This document shows positions 25,558 to 34,546 of a DNA stretch of 64,000 nucleotides, piece by piece. Within the stretch, counting starts at the first letter, position 1. The number at the start of each line of letters is the position of its first letter. Made by a program: the position numbers and the translations under genes. The notes below the pieces were generated by a model, which searched no databases, was not told the DNA's origin, and saw only the letters and a list, made by a program, of their open reading frames with translations. Source of the stretch: an uncultured Clostridia bacterium (lineage in GTDB: Bacteria > Bacillota > Clostridia > Oscillospirales > Ruminococcaceae); the NCBI GenBank assembly GCA_947629335.1, contig CANRDI010000008.1, positions 28,807-92,806 of the forward strand. Reading direction: 5' to 3'.

Positions 25558-28044
25558 ATGTATAGTAAAGAAAAAAAATACTACAAAAAGTCGTTTTTCG
25601 TCGCCCTGATAATGGCGGCAGTATTATTTGCGCCGTTTGTGATAATGGACGGCGGCTATTTTCAGTTTTACGGCGATTATAATTCACAGCAAATTCCGTT
25701 TTTCAAACACTGTATAGAAATGGTACACAACGGAACTATGGGGTGGGACTGGGAAACAGATCTCGGCGCAAACTTTTTCGGAAGCTATACCTATTATACT
25801 CTCGGAAGCCCGTTTTTCTGGTTTATGTGCCTTTTTCCCGCCTCTATTTCGCAATATCTTATGGCGCCGCTTTTGTGCGTAAAGATAGCTCTTTTTTCTT
25901 TCTTTGGGTTTATTTACATAAGAAGATTTGTAACTAAACCCCAAACGGCGCTTATCGGCGGACTTCTCTATGCATTTTCGAGCTTTAATATTTATAACAT
26001 CTTCTTCCAGTTTCAGGATGCAATGATTTGGTTTCCGCTGCTTTTGATCGCGCTTGAAGAAGCTGTTATAAATAAGCGGCGCGGTGTTCTGGCGCTTGCG
26101 GTCGCGTTAAACTGTCTGGCAAACTATTTCTTTTTTATCGGAGAATGTATTTTTCTTATCATCTATTTTCTCTCGCGTATCCTTATGGACGAAAGGTTCA
26201 GAATTAACCTGAACGGCTTTTTCTGCCTTGCCTTTGAATGTATCGCGGGAGTTATGATAGCGGGAGTTCTTTTCTTTCCGTCGATCTATCAGGTACTCGA
26301 CGTTCCGCGTTCGACAAATATGCTGACGGGTTGGAATTTCATTTTCTTTTCAAACAAACAGCGCTATGGGCTTCTTATCGAAAGTATGTTCTTTCCGCCC
26401 GAAATTCCCGCAAGAAACAATATGTTTACCGAGGCAAACGCGAAATGGTCGAGTGTCGCGCTCTACTTGCCCTTGTTCTCAATGGCGGGAGTTATCGCGT
26501 TTTTAAAAGGAGCGAAAGGACACTGGGCGAGGGTCGTTCTCGGAATATGCCTGCTTATGGCATTTATCCCCGGCTTTAACGCAGCGTTTACCTTACTCAA
26601 CAACAACTATTATACGCGCTGGTTCTATATGCCTGAGCTTATATGCTGTCTTGCGACAGCTTATGCTCTCGAAAAAGAAGAGTTCGACATTGATTTCGGG
26701 CGGAAAGTCTGCTTCGGAGTTGTGTTTATGATGTCGGCAATTGTTCTGCTGTCGCCGTTTGAAGTTACCGTAAAGAACGACGGAACGGAAAAGATAACGG
26801 AAATTGTTCCGAGATTTATGCTGACTAAAAAAGAACAGACCGATCCGGGAGTTGACGGAAGAGTTTATATTCAGATAGCTATAGCGTTACTGTTTTTGAT
26901 AATTCTGAATGTCATCATCTCAAAAAGGAAAAAGCTCGGTTTCAATCGTTTTATGAAGCGCATAACCGCCGCAACGGTCGTATGTTCAATGATATTGAGC
27001 CTGTATTTTCTTGTTCTCGGACGTTATCTCGGAAACACGCTCGGATATTATAACACCGCGTTGAGTGCGAAATTTGAAATTGATGACGACGAATTTTACA
27101 GGATTGAAGGCGTAAATGAAACAAATAATTTCAATATGTTCAGCTCAAACAGTTCGCTTAAAAGTTTTACGAGTATTATTCCCGGTTCGACATTCGAGCT
27201 TTATGAAACGCTCGGTCTTACAAGAGACGTAAATTCCGCGCCGAGTTACAGCCGCTATGGTTTAAGAGCGCTTACGGGAGTAAAATATGCCATGATCCGT
27301 AAGGATACGAAAAAAGAAGACCGCCGTCAATGGCTCAGTCAGTATCAGATCTACGAATATCTTGAAACGCAGGGAGAATTTGATATTTATAAGACCGATT
27401 ATGCGCTTCCTATAGGCTTTGCATATGACACATATTTCCCGATGGAAAGAGTAAAGGGAGTAAATAAAGCGGATAACCTTATGGTAAGGTCGGTATTTTT
27501 GACTGAAGAACAGGCGGAGAAATACGGCGACATTCTCACAAAGGACGATACGATGTTCAACATTTCGTATACAATGTTTAAGATCGACGCAAAAGAAAAG
27601 CAGGCTAACGGAGTTTCGGGCTTTGAGATAACAAAAAGCGGATTTACTTCTAAAACAAATTATGAAAGCGAAAAGCTCGTATGTTTTACTGTTCCGTACT
27701 GTACGGGTTGGAGCTGTACAATAAACGGAAAAGAAGCCGAGGTCGATAAGATAAACGGCGGTTTTATAGGCATAAGAGTTCCGAAGGGCGAATGTGATAT
27801 TGTATTCACGTATGAAACTCCGGGACTCAGATACGGTATTATAGCGACGGTAATAGGACTTATACTGTATGCGGTCTATATGTTTGCGATGTATTTCATA
27901 CTGAAAGAAAAGCCGAACAGATATGCCCACCTTTATTCGGAAGAGCAAACAGAGGGAATTTCCGCACACAAGACCTATATGATCGACATTCTGAAAGAAC
28001 AAAAAAATAACAGTACAGACAAAAACGACAAAAAGGACGAATGA
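25558..28044 (+). CDS. YfhO-family polytopic membrane protein
   Basis: The 828-residue protein has about 12 transmembrane segments in residues 10-480. An extracytoplasmic C-terminal beta domain (about 490-760) and a last transmembrane helix (~765-785) follow, with a short charged cytoplasmic tail. The N-terminal loop GDYNSQQIPFFKHC and the WDWETDLGANFFGSYTYY stretch are typical of YfhO proteins. In Bacillus and Listeria these add sugars to teichoic acids from lipid-linked donors (GT-C fold). The gene starts after ATCCGAGGAATACAA and overlaps the NUDIX gene, so it is in the argS-to-NUDIX string. The sugar donor and acceptor are unknown. Confidence 0.9.
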   Translation: MYSKEKKYYKKSFFVALIMAAVLFAPFVIMDGGYFQFYGDYNSQQIPFFKHCIEMVHNGTMGWDWETDLGANFFGSYTYYTLGSPFFWFMCLFPASISQYLMAPLLCVKIALFSFFGFIYIRRFVTKPQTALIGGLLYAFSSFNIYNIFFQFQDAMIWFPLLLIALEEAVINKRRGVLALAVALNCLANYFFFIGECIFLIIYFLSRILMDERFRINLNGFFCLAFECIAGVMIAGVLFFPSIYQVLDVPRSTNMLTGWNFIFFSNKQRYGLLIESMFFPPEIPARNNMFTEANAKWSSVALYLPLFSMAGVIAFLKGAKGHWARVVLGICLLMAFIPGFNAAFTLLNNNYYTRWFYMPELICCLATAYALEKEEFDIDFGRKVCFGVVFMMSAIVLLSPFEVTVKNDGTEKITEIVPRFMLTKKEQTDPGVDGRVYIQIAIALLFLIILNVIISKRKKLGFNRFMKRITAATVVCSMILSLYFLVLGRYLGNTLGYYNTALSAKFEIDDDEFYRIEGVNETNNFNMFSSNSSLKSFTSIIPGSTFELYETLGLTRDVNSAPSYSRYGLRALTGVKYAMIRKDTKKEDRRQWLSQYQIYEYLETQGEFDIYKTDYALPIGFAYDTYFPMERVKGVNKADNLMVRSVFLTEEQAEKYGDILTKDDTMFNISYTMFKIDAKEKQANGVSGFEITKSGFTSKTNYESEKLVCFTVPYCTGWSCTINGKEAEVDKINGGFIGIRVPKGECDIVFTYETPGLRYGIIATVIGLILYAVYMFAMYFILKEKPNRYAHLYSEEQTEGISAHKTYMIDILKEQKNNSTDKNDKKDE

Positions 28045-28046
28045 CA

Positions 28047-28589
28047 ATGCATCTTGAAGAAAAAACGCTTTCGAGCGAAAAGCTCTTTGACGGAAAAGTA
28101 GTAAAGCTCTATGTGGACAAGGCGGAGCTTGAAAACGGAGATAAAGTTTACCGCGAGGTCATAGAACATCCGGGCGGAGTAGGCGTCGTGGCATTGGACG
28201 AAAGCGAAAATGTTATTTTTGTAAGACAGTTTCGCTATCCTCATAAAAAGGTCTTGCTCGAAATTCCCGCGGGAAAGCTCGAATACGGAGAAAGCCACTA
28301 TGACTGCGGATTAAGAGAGCTTAAAGAAGAAACGGGCTGTACCTGTGAAAAATATGAATATTTAGGGCGTCTTTTGCCGACGCCCGCTTATGACAGCGAG
28401 ATAATCCATATGTATCTTGCGCGCGGGCTGAAGTACGGAGAGAAAAAACTCGACAATGACGAATTTCTTGAAACAGAAAAAATACCGCTTTTAAAAGCGG
28501 CAGAAATGGTTATGAATAATGAGATCGAGGACGCCAAGACCCAGATCGCAATACTTAAAACGTTTTTGTTTTTGAAAAAGAGCTATTGA
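28047..28589 (+). CDS. NUDIX hydrolase, ADP-ribose pyrophosphatase type
   Basis: The Nudix box begins at GKLEYGESHYDCGLRELKEE and ends ETGCT (about residues 75-100), matching GX5EX7REUXEEXGU with small variation. It follows the FVRQFRYPHKKVLLEIPAG block that marks ADP-ribose or sugar-nucleotide pyrophosphatases. The protein is about 180 residues. An in-frame ATG at 28041 is an alternative, but AAAAGGA stands nine bases before 28047 and only three before 28041. It overlaps the YfhO gene by up to four bases and its 3' end overlaps the convergent spoVG by seven. Confidence 0.9.
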   Translation: MHLEEKTLSSEKLFDGKVVKLYVDKAELENGDKVYREVIEHPGGVGVVALDESENVIFVRQFRYPHKKVLLEIPAGKLEYGESHYDCGLRELKEETGCTCEKYEYLGRLLPTPAYDSEIIHMYLARGLKYGEKKLDNDEFLETEKIPLLKAAEMVMNNEIEDAKTQIAILKTFLFLKKSY

Positions 28590-28840
28590 ATATATTCTTC
28601 ATATGCCTTTACTATTTTTTCTTCAAGCTCGTCCCTGACATCTGAGGAGATAGGGTGGATTATATCACGAAATACTCCGCTTTCCTCGCGCCTTGAAGGC
28701 ATAGCCACGAAAAGCCGCTCGTCGCCCTGAACGAGCTTTATGTCGTGAATGGCGATGGCGTTGTCGATAGTTATGGAAACTACCGCTCTGAGCCTCCCTT
28801 CGTGCATGGTTTTTCTGATTTTGATGTCGCTTATTTCCAT
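28583..28840 (-). CDS. spoVG: Septation/sporulation regulator SpoVG
   Basis: SpoVG is a small site-specific nucleic-acid-binding protein that affects septation, sporulation and capsule or virulence genes in Gram-positives. The 85-residue product matches over its whole length (DIKIRKTMHEGRLRAVVSIT, IHDIKLVQGDERLFVAMPSR, DIIHPISSDVRDELEEKI). A GGAGGC ribosome binding site precedes the ATG. It is transcribed leftward, divergent from murC. The short 120-base divergent region contains its promoter. Confidence 0.96.
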   Translation of the reverse strand: MEISDIKIRKTMHEGRLRAVVSITIDNAIAIHDIKLVQGDERLFVAMPSRREESGVFRDIIHPISSDVRDELEEKIVKAYEEYIQ

Positions 28841-28960
28841 AAAAGCCTCCGTTGAAATTGATTACGGAAATTATTGTGGGATAAAAATGACTGATTATAC
28901 ATACATTTAATCGGGATGTTTTAATTTTTAACGTTCCCATATGAAAAGGAGCTGTTTTAC

Positions 28961-30343
28961 TTGGAAAATTTTCTCACAGGCAAAAAGCACATTCATTTTA
29001 TCGGCATCGGCGGGAGCGGTATGTACCCCCTTGCTCAGATCTTGCACTCAAAGGGCTATTATCTCACAGGCTCTGACAACAACGAAACTTCGACCCTTAA
29101 AGCGGTCAGGGACATGGGGATACCCGTATATATGGGACAAGCGGCGGAAAATATCGGCGACGCGGACTGTATAGTTTACTCCGCCGCAATTATGGACGAC
29201 AATCCCGAACTTATCGCGGCAAGAGAAGCTCAAAAACGCGGAGTAAAACTTGCGGAAAGAAGCGAGCTTTTAGGTCTTGTCACGGCTCAGTTCGATAAAA
29301 CATTCTGCGTCGCGGGAACTCACGGAAAAACGACCGTGACGTCTATGCTTATGATGATACTGCTTGCGGAAAAAGTTGACCCGTCGGCAGTCATAGGCGG
29401 AAAACTCAGGGCTATCGGAGGCAGCGGACGCGCGGGAAATTCCGAATATATGGTATGCGAGGCGTGCGAATTTAAGGATACGTTTCTGCATTTGTTCCCG
29501 AACATTTCCGTTATACTGAACATTGACCGCGATCATCTCGATTATTTCAAGACAATGGATAATCTCAAAAACAGTTTTTCAAAATTCTGCGAACTGACAA
29601 CGGATTTTATCGTTGCGAACGGCGAAGATGAAAACACCATTGAGGCGATTAAACACGCAAACACAAAGGTAAAGATAATAACATTCGGAAAAACGAGCGC
29701 ATGTAATTTTTACCCTTCTCATATCAGACAGATCTCTGATTTTTCGTGGGAATTTACGCTTATGAGCAGGCAGGAAGAACTGTGCAGGATAGTGATAAAC
29801 GTTCCCGGCGAGCATAATATCTATAACGCCGTTGCGGCGGCTGCCGCTGCATTTACGGCGGGTATCTCCATACCTGCGATAAAACAGGGACTTGCGGAAT
29901 TTTCGGGAGCGCAGAGGCGCTTTGAAAAACTGGCGGAAGTAAAGGGCGTTACGTTTGTAGACGACTATGGACATCACCCTGCGGAAATTGCCGCAACGCT
30001 TAAAACCGCAAAGTCTATGAGTTTTCCGCGCGTATGGGTCGTACACCAGCCTTTTACCTATTCCCGCACGGCAATGCTGCTCGACGAATTTGCAGACGCT
30101 TTGTCAATCGCGGACAGGGTAGTGCTGACGGAAATAATGGGAAGCCGCGAGAAGAACACCTATAACATTTATGCGAAGGATCTTGCCGAAAAGATAGACG
30201 GATGCGTGTGGTTTCCGACATTTGAAGAGGTCGCAAAATATGTCACAGACAACGTTGAATACGGAGATCTTGTAATAACAACAGGCTGCGGCGATGTAAA
30301 TAAGGTCGCGGATATGATGATAGAAATGATGAAGAAAAAATGA
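28961..30343 (+). CDS. murC: UDP-N-acetylmuramate--L-alanine ligase
   Basis: MurC adds L-alanine to UDP-MurNAc, the first amino acid of the peptidoglycan stem. Seen are the N-terminal Rossmann motif HFIGIGGSGMYPLAQIL, the P-loop GTHGKTTVTSM, the HLDYF block with the carbamylated-Lys region nearby, and the C-terminal DDYGHHPAEIAATL and TTGCGDVNKVADMM stretches. Length 460 is typical. The start codon is TTG with AAAAGGAG about 12 bases upstream. Its last four bases (ATGA) overlap the start of the M20 peptidase gene, indicating coupled translation. Confidence 0.97.
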   Translation: MENFLTGKKHIHFIGIGGSGMYPLAQILHSKGYYLTGSDNNETSTLKAVRDMGIPVYMGQAAENIGDADCIVYSAAIMDDNPELIAAREAQKRGVKLAERSELLGLVTAQFDKTFCVAGTHGKTTVTSMLMMILLAEKVDPSAVIGGKLRAIGGSGRAGNSEYMVCEACEFKDTFLHLFPNISVILNIDRDHLDYFKTMDNLKNSFSKFCELTTDFIVANGEDENTIEAIKHANTKVKIITFGKTSACNFYPSHIRQISDFSWEFTLMSRQEELCRIVINVPGEHNIYNAVAAAAAAFTAGISIPAIKQGLAEFSGAQRRFEKLAEVKGVTFVDDYGHHPAEIAATLKTAKSMSFPRVWVVHQPFTYSRTAMLLDEFADALSIADRVVLTEIMGSREKNTYNIYAKDLAEKIDGCVWFPTFEEVAKYVTDNVEYGDLVITTGCGDVNKVADMMIEMMKKK

Positions 30344-31731
30344 ACGATATAAAGGACTATATTTATTCAAAAAAAGACGAGATAACAGACGCTCTTTCCG
30401 AGCTTGTGTCAATACCGAGCGTTATGGGCGAAGCCGAAGAGGGCGCTCCGTTCGGCAAAGAACCGAAGCGCGCACTTTTGAAAATGGCTCGGTTGTGCGA
30501 AGAGAGCGGACTGAAAGTCACAAACTATGAAAATGCGGTCATCTGTGCGGACCTCTATCCCGAAAAGGGGCTTGAACTTGGAATTTTATGTCATCTCGAC
30601 GTTGTTCCTGCGAACAGTGAAAACTGGAGTACAGATCCGTTTGAGCTTGCCGAAAGGAACGGAGTTTTATACGGGCGCGGGACAATTGATGACAAAGGTC
30701 CTGCTGTGGCGGCGCTTTATGCTTTGAAATGCGTAAAAGAACTGGACATTCCGCTGAAAAAAGGCGTAAGGCTTATTTTCGGCACTAACGAGGAAAATGG
30801 CTCGGCGGATCTTGATATCTACAAGAAATATGACAAATTCCCGCCGAAAGTTTTTACTCCCGACGGCAGCTTTCCTGTTATAAATATTGAAAAAGGCATG
30901 ATGCGGGGAAAATTTTCGGGAAGTATTTCCGAAAATGGAAGTATTCTGTCAATGAGCGGGGGTATGGTGATAAACGCTGTTACCGACAGCGCGTCGGCTG
31001 TTTTGCGTTCAGCAGACCGCGAGGCTCTGCTTGATGAAATTTCCCGCGACACATCCGGTGTAAATTTTAAACTCGTGCAAATTGACGAAAATTCTTTGGA
31101 GATTTCCGCCGAGGGAAAAGCCGCTCATGCGTCCACTCCCGAATCGGGAAAAAATGCGCTGACGGCGCTTATTTCGCTTTTAAACAGGATAAACAAGCGG
31201 ACATCTTTCGACTGTAAACAGCGCAGCATTCTGCATAATATCGAAAAACTGTTTCCGTTCGGCGAAACCGACGGAAACTCGCTCGGACTAAAGTGTTCCG
31301 ACAGCAGCGGCACGCTCACCTGTGTATTCAGTAAATTTGCCATGACCGGCAGAACTGTCACGGGGCATTTTGACGTCAGATTTCCCATATCCGTAAAACT
31401 GTCCGAAGTTCGGGAAAAATGCCGCAGTATCTTTTCGGAAAACGGCTTGGAGTTTGAGATGACCCTCGGCGACGAGCCGCATGTTGTAGATGAAAACAGT
31501 GATTTTGTACAACAGCTTCTTTCGGTATACGAGGAAAACGAGGGTGAAAAGGGATATTGCGTCGCAATCGGCGGAGGAACTTATGTTCACGATATTGAGG
31601 GCGGAGTTGCGTTCGGAGCGGAGCGCGGCAGCACCGATTATCATATGCACGGGGATAACGAGTTTATAACTGTCGAAGAGCTGCTGAGGGATTCTGTCCT
31701 GTTTGCAAAAGCGATAGTTAGGATATGCTGA
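30340..31731 (+). CDS. M20-family dipeptidase (PepV/Sapep type)
   Basis: The 463-residue protein is a zinc metallopeptidase of clan MH. The metal ligands and catalytic pair are visible: HLDVVPA (His and Asp near residues 86-88), GRGTIDDKGP (Asp), FGTNEENGS (Glu-Glu), a TPDGSFPV block (Asp) and a C-terminal GSTDYHMHGDNEF with the last His. PepV-type enzymes cleave dipeptides with unblocked N-termini, including beta-Ala or D-Ala compounds. It overlaps murC by four bases, a hint that it may handle peptides released during wall turnover (inference). A strong terminator follows the stop by a few bases. Confidence 0.92.
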   Translation: MNDIKDYIYSKKDEITDALSELVSIPSVMGEAEEGAPFGKEPKRALLKMARLCEESGLKVTNYENAVICADLYPEKGLELGILCHLDVVPANSENWSTDPFELAERNGVLYGRGTIDDKGPAVAALYALKCVKELDIPLKKGVRLIFGTNEENGSADLDIYKKYDKFPPKVFTPDGSFPVINIEKGMMRGKFSGSISENGSILSMSGGMVINAVTDSASAVLRSADREALLDEISRDTSGVNFKLVQIDENSLEISAEGKAAHASTPESGKNALTALISLLNRINKRTSFDCKQRSILHNIEKLFPFGETDGNSLGLKCSDSSGTLTCVFSKFAMTGRTVTGHFDVRFPISVKLSEVREKCRSIFSENGLEFEMTLGDEPHVVDENSDFVQQLLSVYEENEGEKGYCVAIGGGTYVHDIEGGVAFGAERGSTDYHMHGDNEFITVEELLRDSVLFAKAIVRIC

Positions 31732-31743
31732 AAATAAGAGGTA

Positions 31744-31788
31744 AACCGTCCCGAAGATCTTTCAGATACTTCGGGACGGTTTTTTTTA
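31744..31788. terminator. Strong intrinsic terminator, murC operon / convergent gene
   Basis: A perfect 13-bp stem (AACCGTCCCGAAG at 31744-31756 with 31769-31781) is followed by a run of T. It lies between the M20 peptidase gene and the leftward NfeD-like gene and likely acts in both directions. Confidence 0.93.
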
Positions 31789-31812
31789 TTTCTCGGCATT
31801 TGAGTTATTCCT

Positions 31813-32433
31813 TCATTTTTTAAAGTACTCTTCGGGATAGCTCTCCAGCGGGAAAAGGACGTCGCACAGATGTTCGTCGCTCTCCACAAAACAACAGTCG
31901 TCCTGAGCATATATAACCGTAACTCCCGTGCCTTTTTTGATGATGCGTTCGTTTGCCGAAATTGCTCTGAAAAGGTAAAAACGCTGTCCGTGCTTTACCT
32001 CGATAACTCCAAAACTGTCAGGAAGTATCTCCTCGACAACTTTCCCCGATAGCCCTTCAAGTTCTTCGCTGTTCGGAAGTCCGCTTTTGTGAAATTTAAG
32101 GTATATCGGCGAAAATATCATACTTATGAGAAAATTGAACATTATTCCCGCGACTATGCCGAAAAGCATCGTCATCCACCCCGTAAGCCCCGCCGTATAC
32201 ATCAGAAGTCCGCTCACAGAGCCTGTAAAAATGCAGATTATAAGCCTCAGCATATTTTTGGGGAACACCGTTTGCCATAGGTCGCGGTCTTTTTTTTGCG
32301 TAAAAAGCTCGCCTGCATCGGGAAAAAATATCTTCCCCTTAAATATCCATGCAAAAAGCTGAGCCGTAAGATATGCGCCCGAAAGGGCGATAAGCGCGAT
32401 ATAAAAGCTGTTCAATTCAACTTTCCTCGTCAT
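31813..32433 (-). CDS. NfeD-like membrane protein
   Basis: The protein of about 206 residues has an N-terminal transmembrane segment (~10-30) and two further ones (~62-80 and 85-108). A C-terminal beta-barrel OB-like domain follows (LEGLSGKVVEEILPDSFGVIEV onward), resembling NfeD/YuaF. YuaF-like proteins work with flotillins in membrane microdomains, but no flotillin gene is present here. The ATG at 32433 overlaps the upstream CNNM gene. A TTG at 32415, preceded by GAGGAAAG, is an attractive alternative start. Assignment rests on topology and the OB-domain pattern. Confidence 0.6.
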   Translation of the reverse strand: MTRKVELNSFYIALIALSGAYLTAQLFAWIFKGKIFFPDAGELFTQKKDRDLWQTVFPKNMLRLIICIFTGSVSGLLMYTAGLTGWMTMLFGIVAGIMFNFLISMIFSPIYLKFHKSGLPNSEELEGLSGKVVEEILPDSFGVIEVKHGQRFYLFRAISANERIIKKGTGVTVIYAQDDCCFVESDEHLCDVLFPLESYPEEYFKK

Positions 32434-33688
32434 TCTTCGGCTGTAAAAGCTCGATCTTTACTTTATTGACCCTGAGATCCGCCACGTCAATTACCGTCAC
32501 TCGAAATTTTTCGTCATTATAGATATCTCCGTTTTGAGGTATGCTTCCAAAAAGCTCCAATACCCACCCCGCCACGGTATGCGCTTCACATTCTATGGCA
32601 ATATCGATTCCCTGTCCGCTGAAATATCTTCTCATACTGTTCAGCGAGACGTCTCCGTATGCCTCAAATTCCGTTTCCGAAAGCGAAACTATCGGGCTTT
32701 TTACCTCGTCGCTCTCGTCGTATATCTCTCCGACAAGTTCTTCGAGCAGGTCTTCCATGGTAACAATTCCGAGCGTTCCGCCGTGCTGGTCAAGAACAAC
32801 GCTCATATGACATTTCTTCTTCTGCATCGACCTCATAACTTCCGATATTTTCAGCAAATGCGGGAAATATATCGTTTCCTGTATAAGTTCTCTTACCGTA
32901 AGGTCGTTTCCTTTTTCCTCATATGCTCTTATAAAATCCTTTTCGTTTATAATGCCGATAATATTGTCTATTGTTTTGTCATAAACGGGCATACGCGAGT
33001 ACTGTTCATTCAAAAACTTTCCGCGGACATCTTCTGCTTTTTCTCCGAGTTCGACCGCGACTATCTTTACGCGCGGAGTTATTATTTCATCAACGGTCGT
33101 TTCGTCAAATTCGAGCGCAGAGCGGACAAGATTGCTCTCCTGCTGTTCTAAAACGCCCTCGTCCTCGATCTCGTCGATTATCGCCATAAGCTCTTCTTCC
33201 GTAACGCTCACCGAGTTTTTGCTCTTAAACAGTTTTGCCACGCCTTTTTTCAGAAGTATGAAAAATGCCGAGAACGGCGTCAGAATTATCATCAAAAAGG
33301 AGATCACGAGCGAAACGCCGATAGCGACGCCCTCAGCGTGGTCTTTTGCTATGCTTTTCGGCATTACTTCGCCGAATATAAGCACAACTATCGTCGTCGC
33401 TATAGTTGATACCAGCGACCCGTATTGCTCTCCGACCAGAGCTATGCAGAGAATGGTCGCTATTGAAGAACAGGCGATGTTTACGATATTGTTTCCTATA
33501 AGAATAGTCGTGAGAGCTTTGTCGTACTTGTTTAGTATTTTAAGCGCCCTTTTCGCGCCTCTGCTCCCGTTTTCCGACATATTTTTCAGACGTATTCGGT
33601 TTACGCTTGAAATTGCCGTTTCCGATGCCGAAAAAAAAGCCGAAAACGCTATCATTGAAACTATAATGATAATATTTGTAACACTCAT
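32417..33688 (-). CDS. CNNM-CBS hemolysin-C/CorC-family membrane protein
   Basis: The 423-residue product has the CNNM transmembrane domain (about residues 5-190; FSASETAISSVNRIRLKNM is the conserved first-helix motif). A pair of CBS domains (~205-325) and a C-terminal CorC_HlyC transporter-associated domain (~340-425) follow. Such proteins are implicated in magnesium or other divalent cation efflux, and the CBS pair binds adenine nucleotides. The ATG at 33688 is preceded by GGAGGAT seven bases upstream; a start further upstream is not needed. The downstream NfeD-like gene overlaps its 3' end. Confidence 0.92.
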   Translation of the reverse strand: MSVTNIIIIVSMIAFSAFFSASETAISSVNRIRLKNMSENGSRGAKRALKILNKYDKALTTILIGNNIVNIACSSIATILCIALVGEQYGSLVSTIATTIVVLIFGEVMPKSIAKDHAEGVAIGVSLVISFLMIILTPFSAFFILLKKGVAKLFKSKNSVSVTEEELMAIIDEIEDEGVLEQQESNLVRSALEFDETTVDEIITPRVKIVAVELGEKAEDVRGKFLNEQYSRMPVYDKTIDNIIGIINEKDFIRAYEEKGNDLTVRELIQETIYFPHLLKISEVMRSMQKKKCHMSVVLDQHGGTLGIVTMEDLLEELVGEIYDESDEVKSPIVSLSETEFEAYGDVSLNSMRRYFSGQGIDIAIECEAHTVAGWVLELFGSIPQNGDIYNDEKFRVTVIDVADLRVNKVKIELLQPKNDEES

Positions 33689-33708
33689 ATATCCTCCGAA
33701 AATCCGTT

Positions 33709-34500
33709 TTAATTTAAAACGAATTTCTTTATACATTCCGTCACGCCGCCGCTGTTATTGTCGGGCGCAATGTAACGGCACATCTTTTTTACCTCGTCGC
33801 TGCCGTTTTCCATACAAAAGCTGAAACTTGCCGAGGCTAACATATCCGCGTCGTTGAAATAATCCCCGAACGCCATTGTTTCCGCAGGGGAAATTCCGAG
33901 ATGTTTCTGCATTGTTCTTAATGCTCTGCCCTTGCTGACGCCGCCCGCCATAACGTCCATCCATTCCGCGCCCGACGCCTGTACATTTAGTTTATCTCCG
34001 AATATCCCGTCTATTATCGGCTTTCCGTGTTCAACTGTTCCGAGCTTGTCGCAGACCGCGAGCTTATAGATCTCTCCCTCTACGTTTTCCAGATCGTCAA
34101 TGGGCATATTCTTTTTATAGAAAAGGCTCACGTCCTTTGCAAACTCGCTGTCGCTGTTTTTGTAAAAAACTCCGCTCGAAGCACACACAACAAACTCGAA
34201 CCCGCCTATTTTCCCGCATTTTTCCAAAAGCTCCTCATAAACTGCGCGCTCAAGCGGAAAAATATCGTCCGCCTTGCCGTTTATGTAGGTGCAAGCGCCG
34301 TTGTCGCAAATATACGATATTTTTTCTCGGTATTTTTCGGGGAACAAATGTTCAACTGCCGAAAACGTTCTTCCGCTTGCGACAGCGAAAACTATTCCTC
34401 TTTCATATATCTCGTCCAAGACCTCGAAAAAGTTCGGCGGAAGTCTTTTCTCGTCGTCAAGAAGCGTTCCGTCAAGGTCTGACGCAATAAGTCTTATCAT
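33709..34500 (-). CDS. Cof-type HAD-IIB phosphatase
   Basis: The 263-residue protein has motif I ASDLDGTLLDDEK at the N-terminus, ASGRTF for motif II, and the C-terminal motif SPAETMAFGDYFNDADML. A IIB-type alpha/beta cap lies between. It is a second Cof-family enzyme in this window (the other is at 11807) and shares only the family motifs with it. Substrate is unknown; sugar phosphates are common for the family. It lies 20 bases upstream of the CNNM gene on the same strand. Confidence 0.9.
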   Translation of the reverse strand: MIRLIASDLDGTLLDDEKRLPPNFFEVLDEIYERGIVFAVASGRTFSAVEHLFPEKYREKISYICDNGACTYINGKADDIFPLERAVYEELLEKCGKIGGFEFVVCASSGVFYKNSDSEFAKDVSLFYKKNMPIDDLENVEGEIYKLAVCDKLGTVEHGKPIIDGIFGDKLNVQASGAEWMDVMAGGVSKGRALRTMQKHLGISPAETMAFGDYFNDADMLASASFSFCMENGSDEVKKMCRYIAPDNNSGGVTECIKKFVLN

Positions 34501-34546
34501 TATGTTATATTCCTTCCGAAACAGCCTGTTTATTCTGAAATTCTAT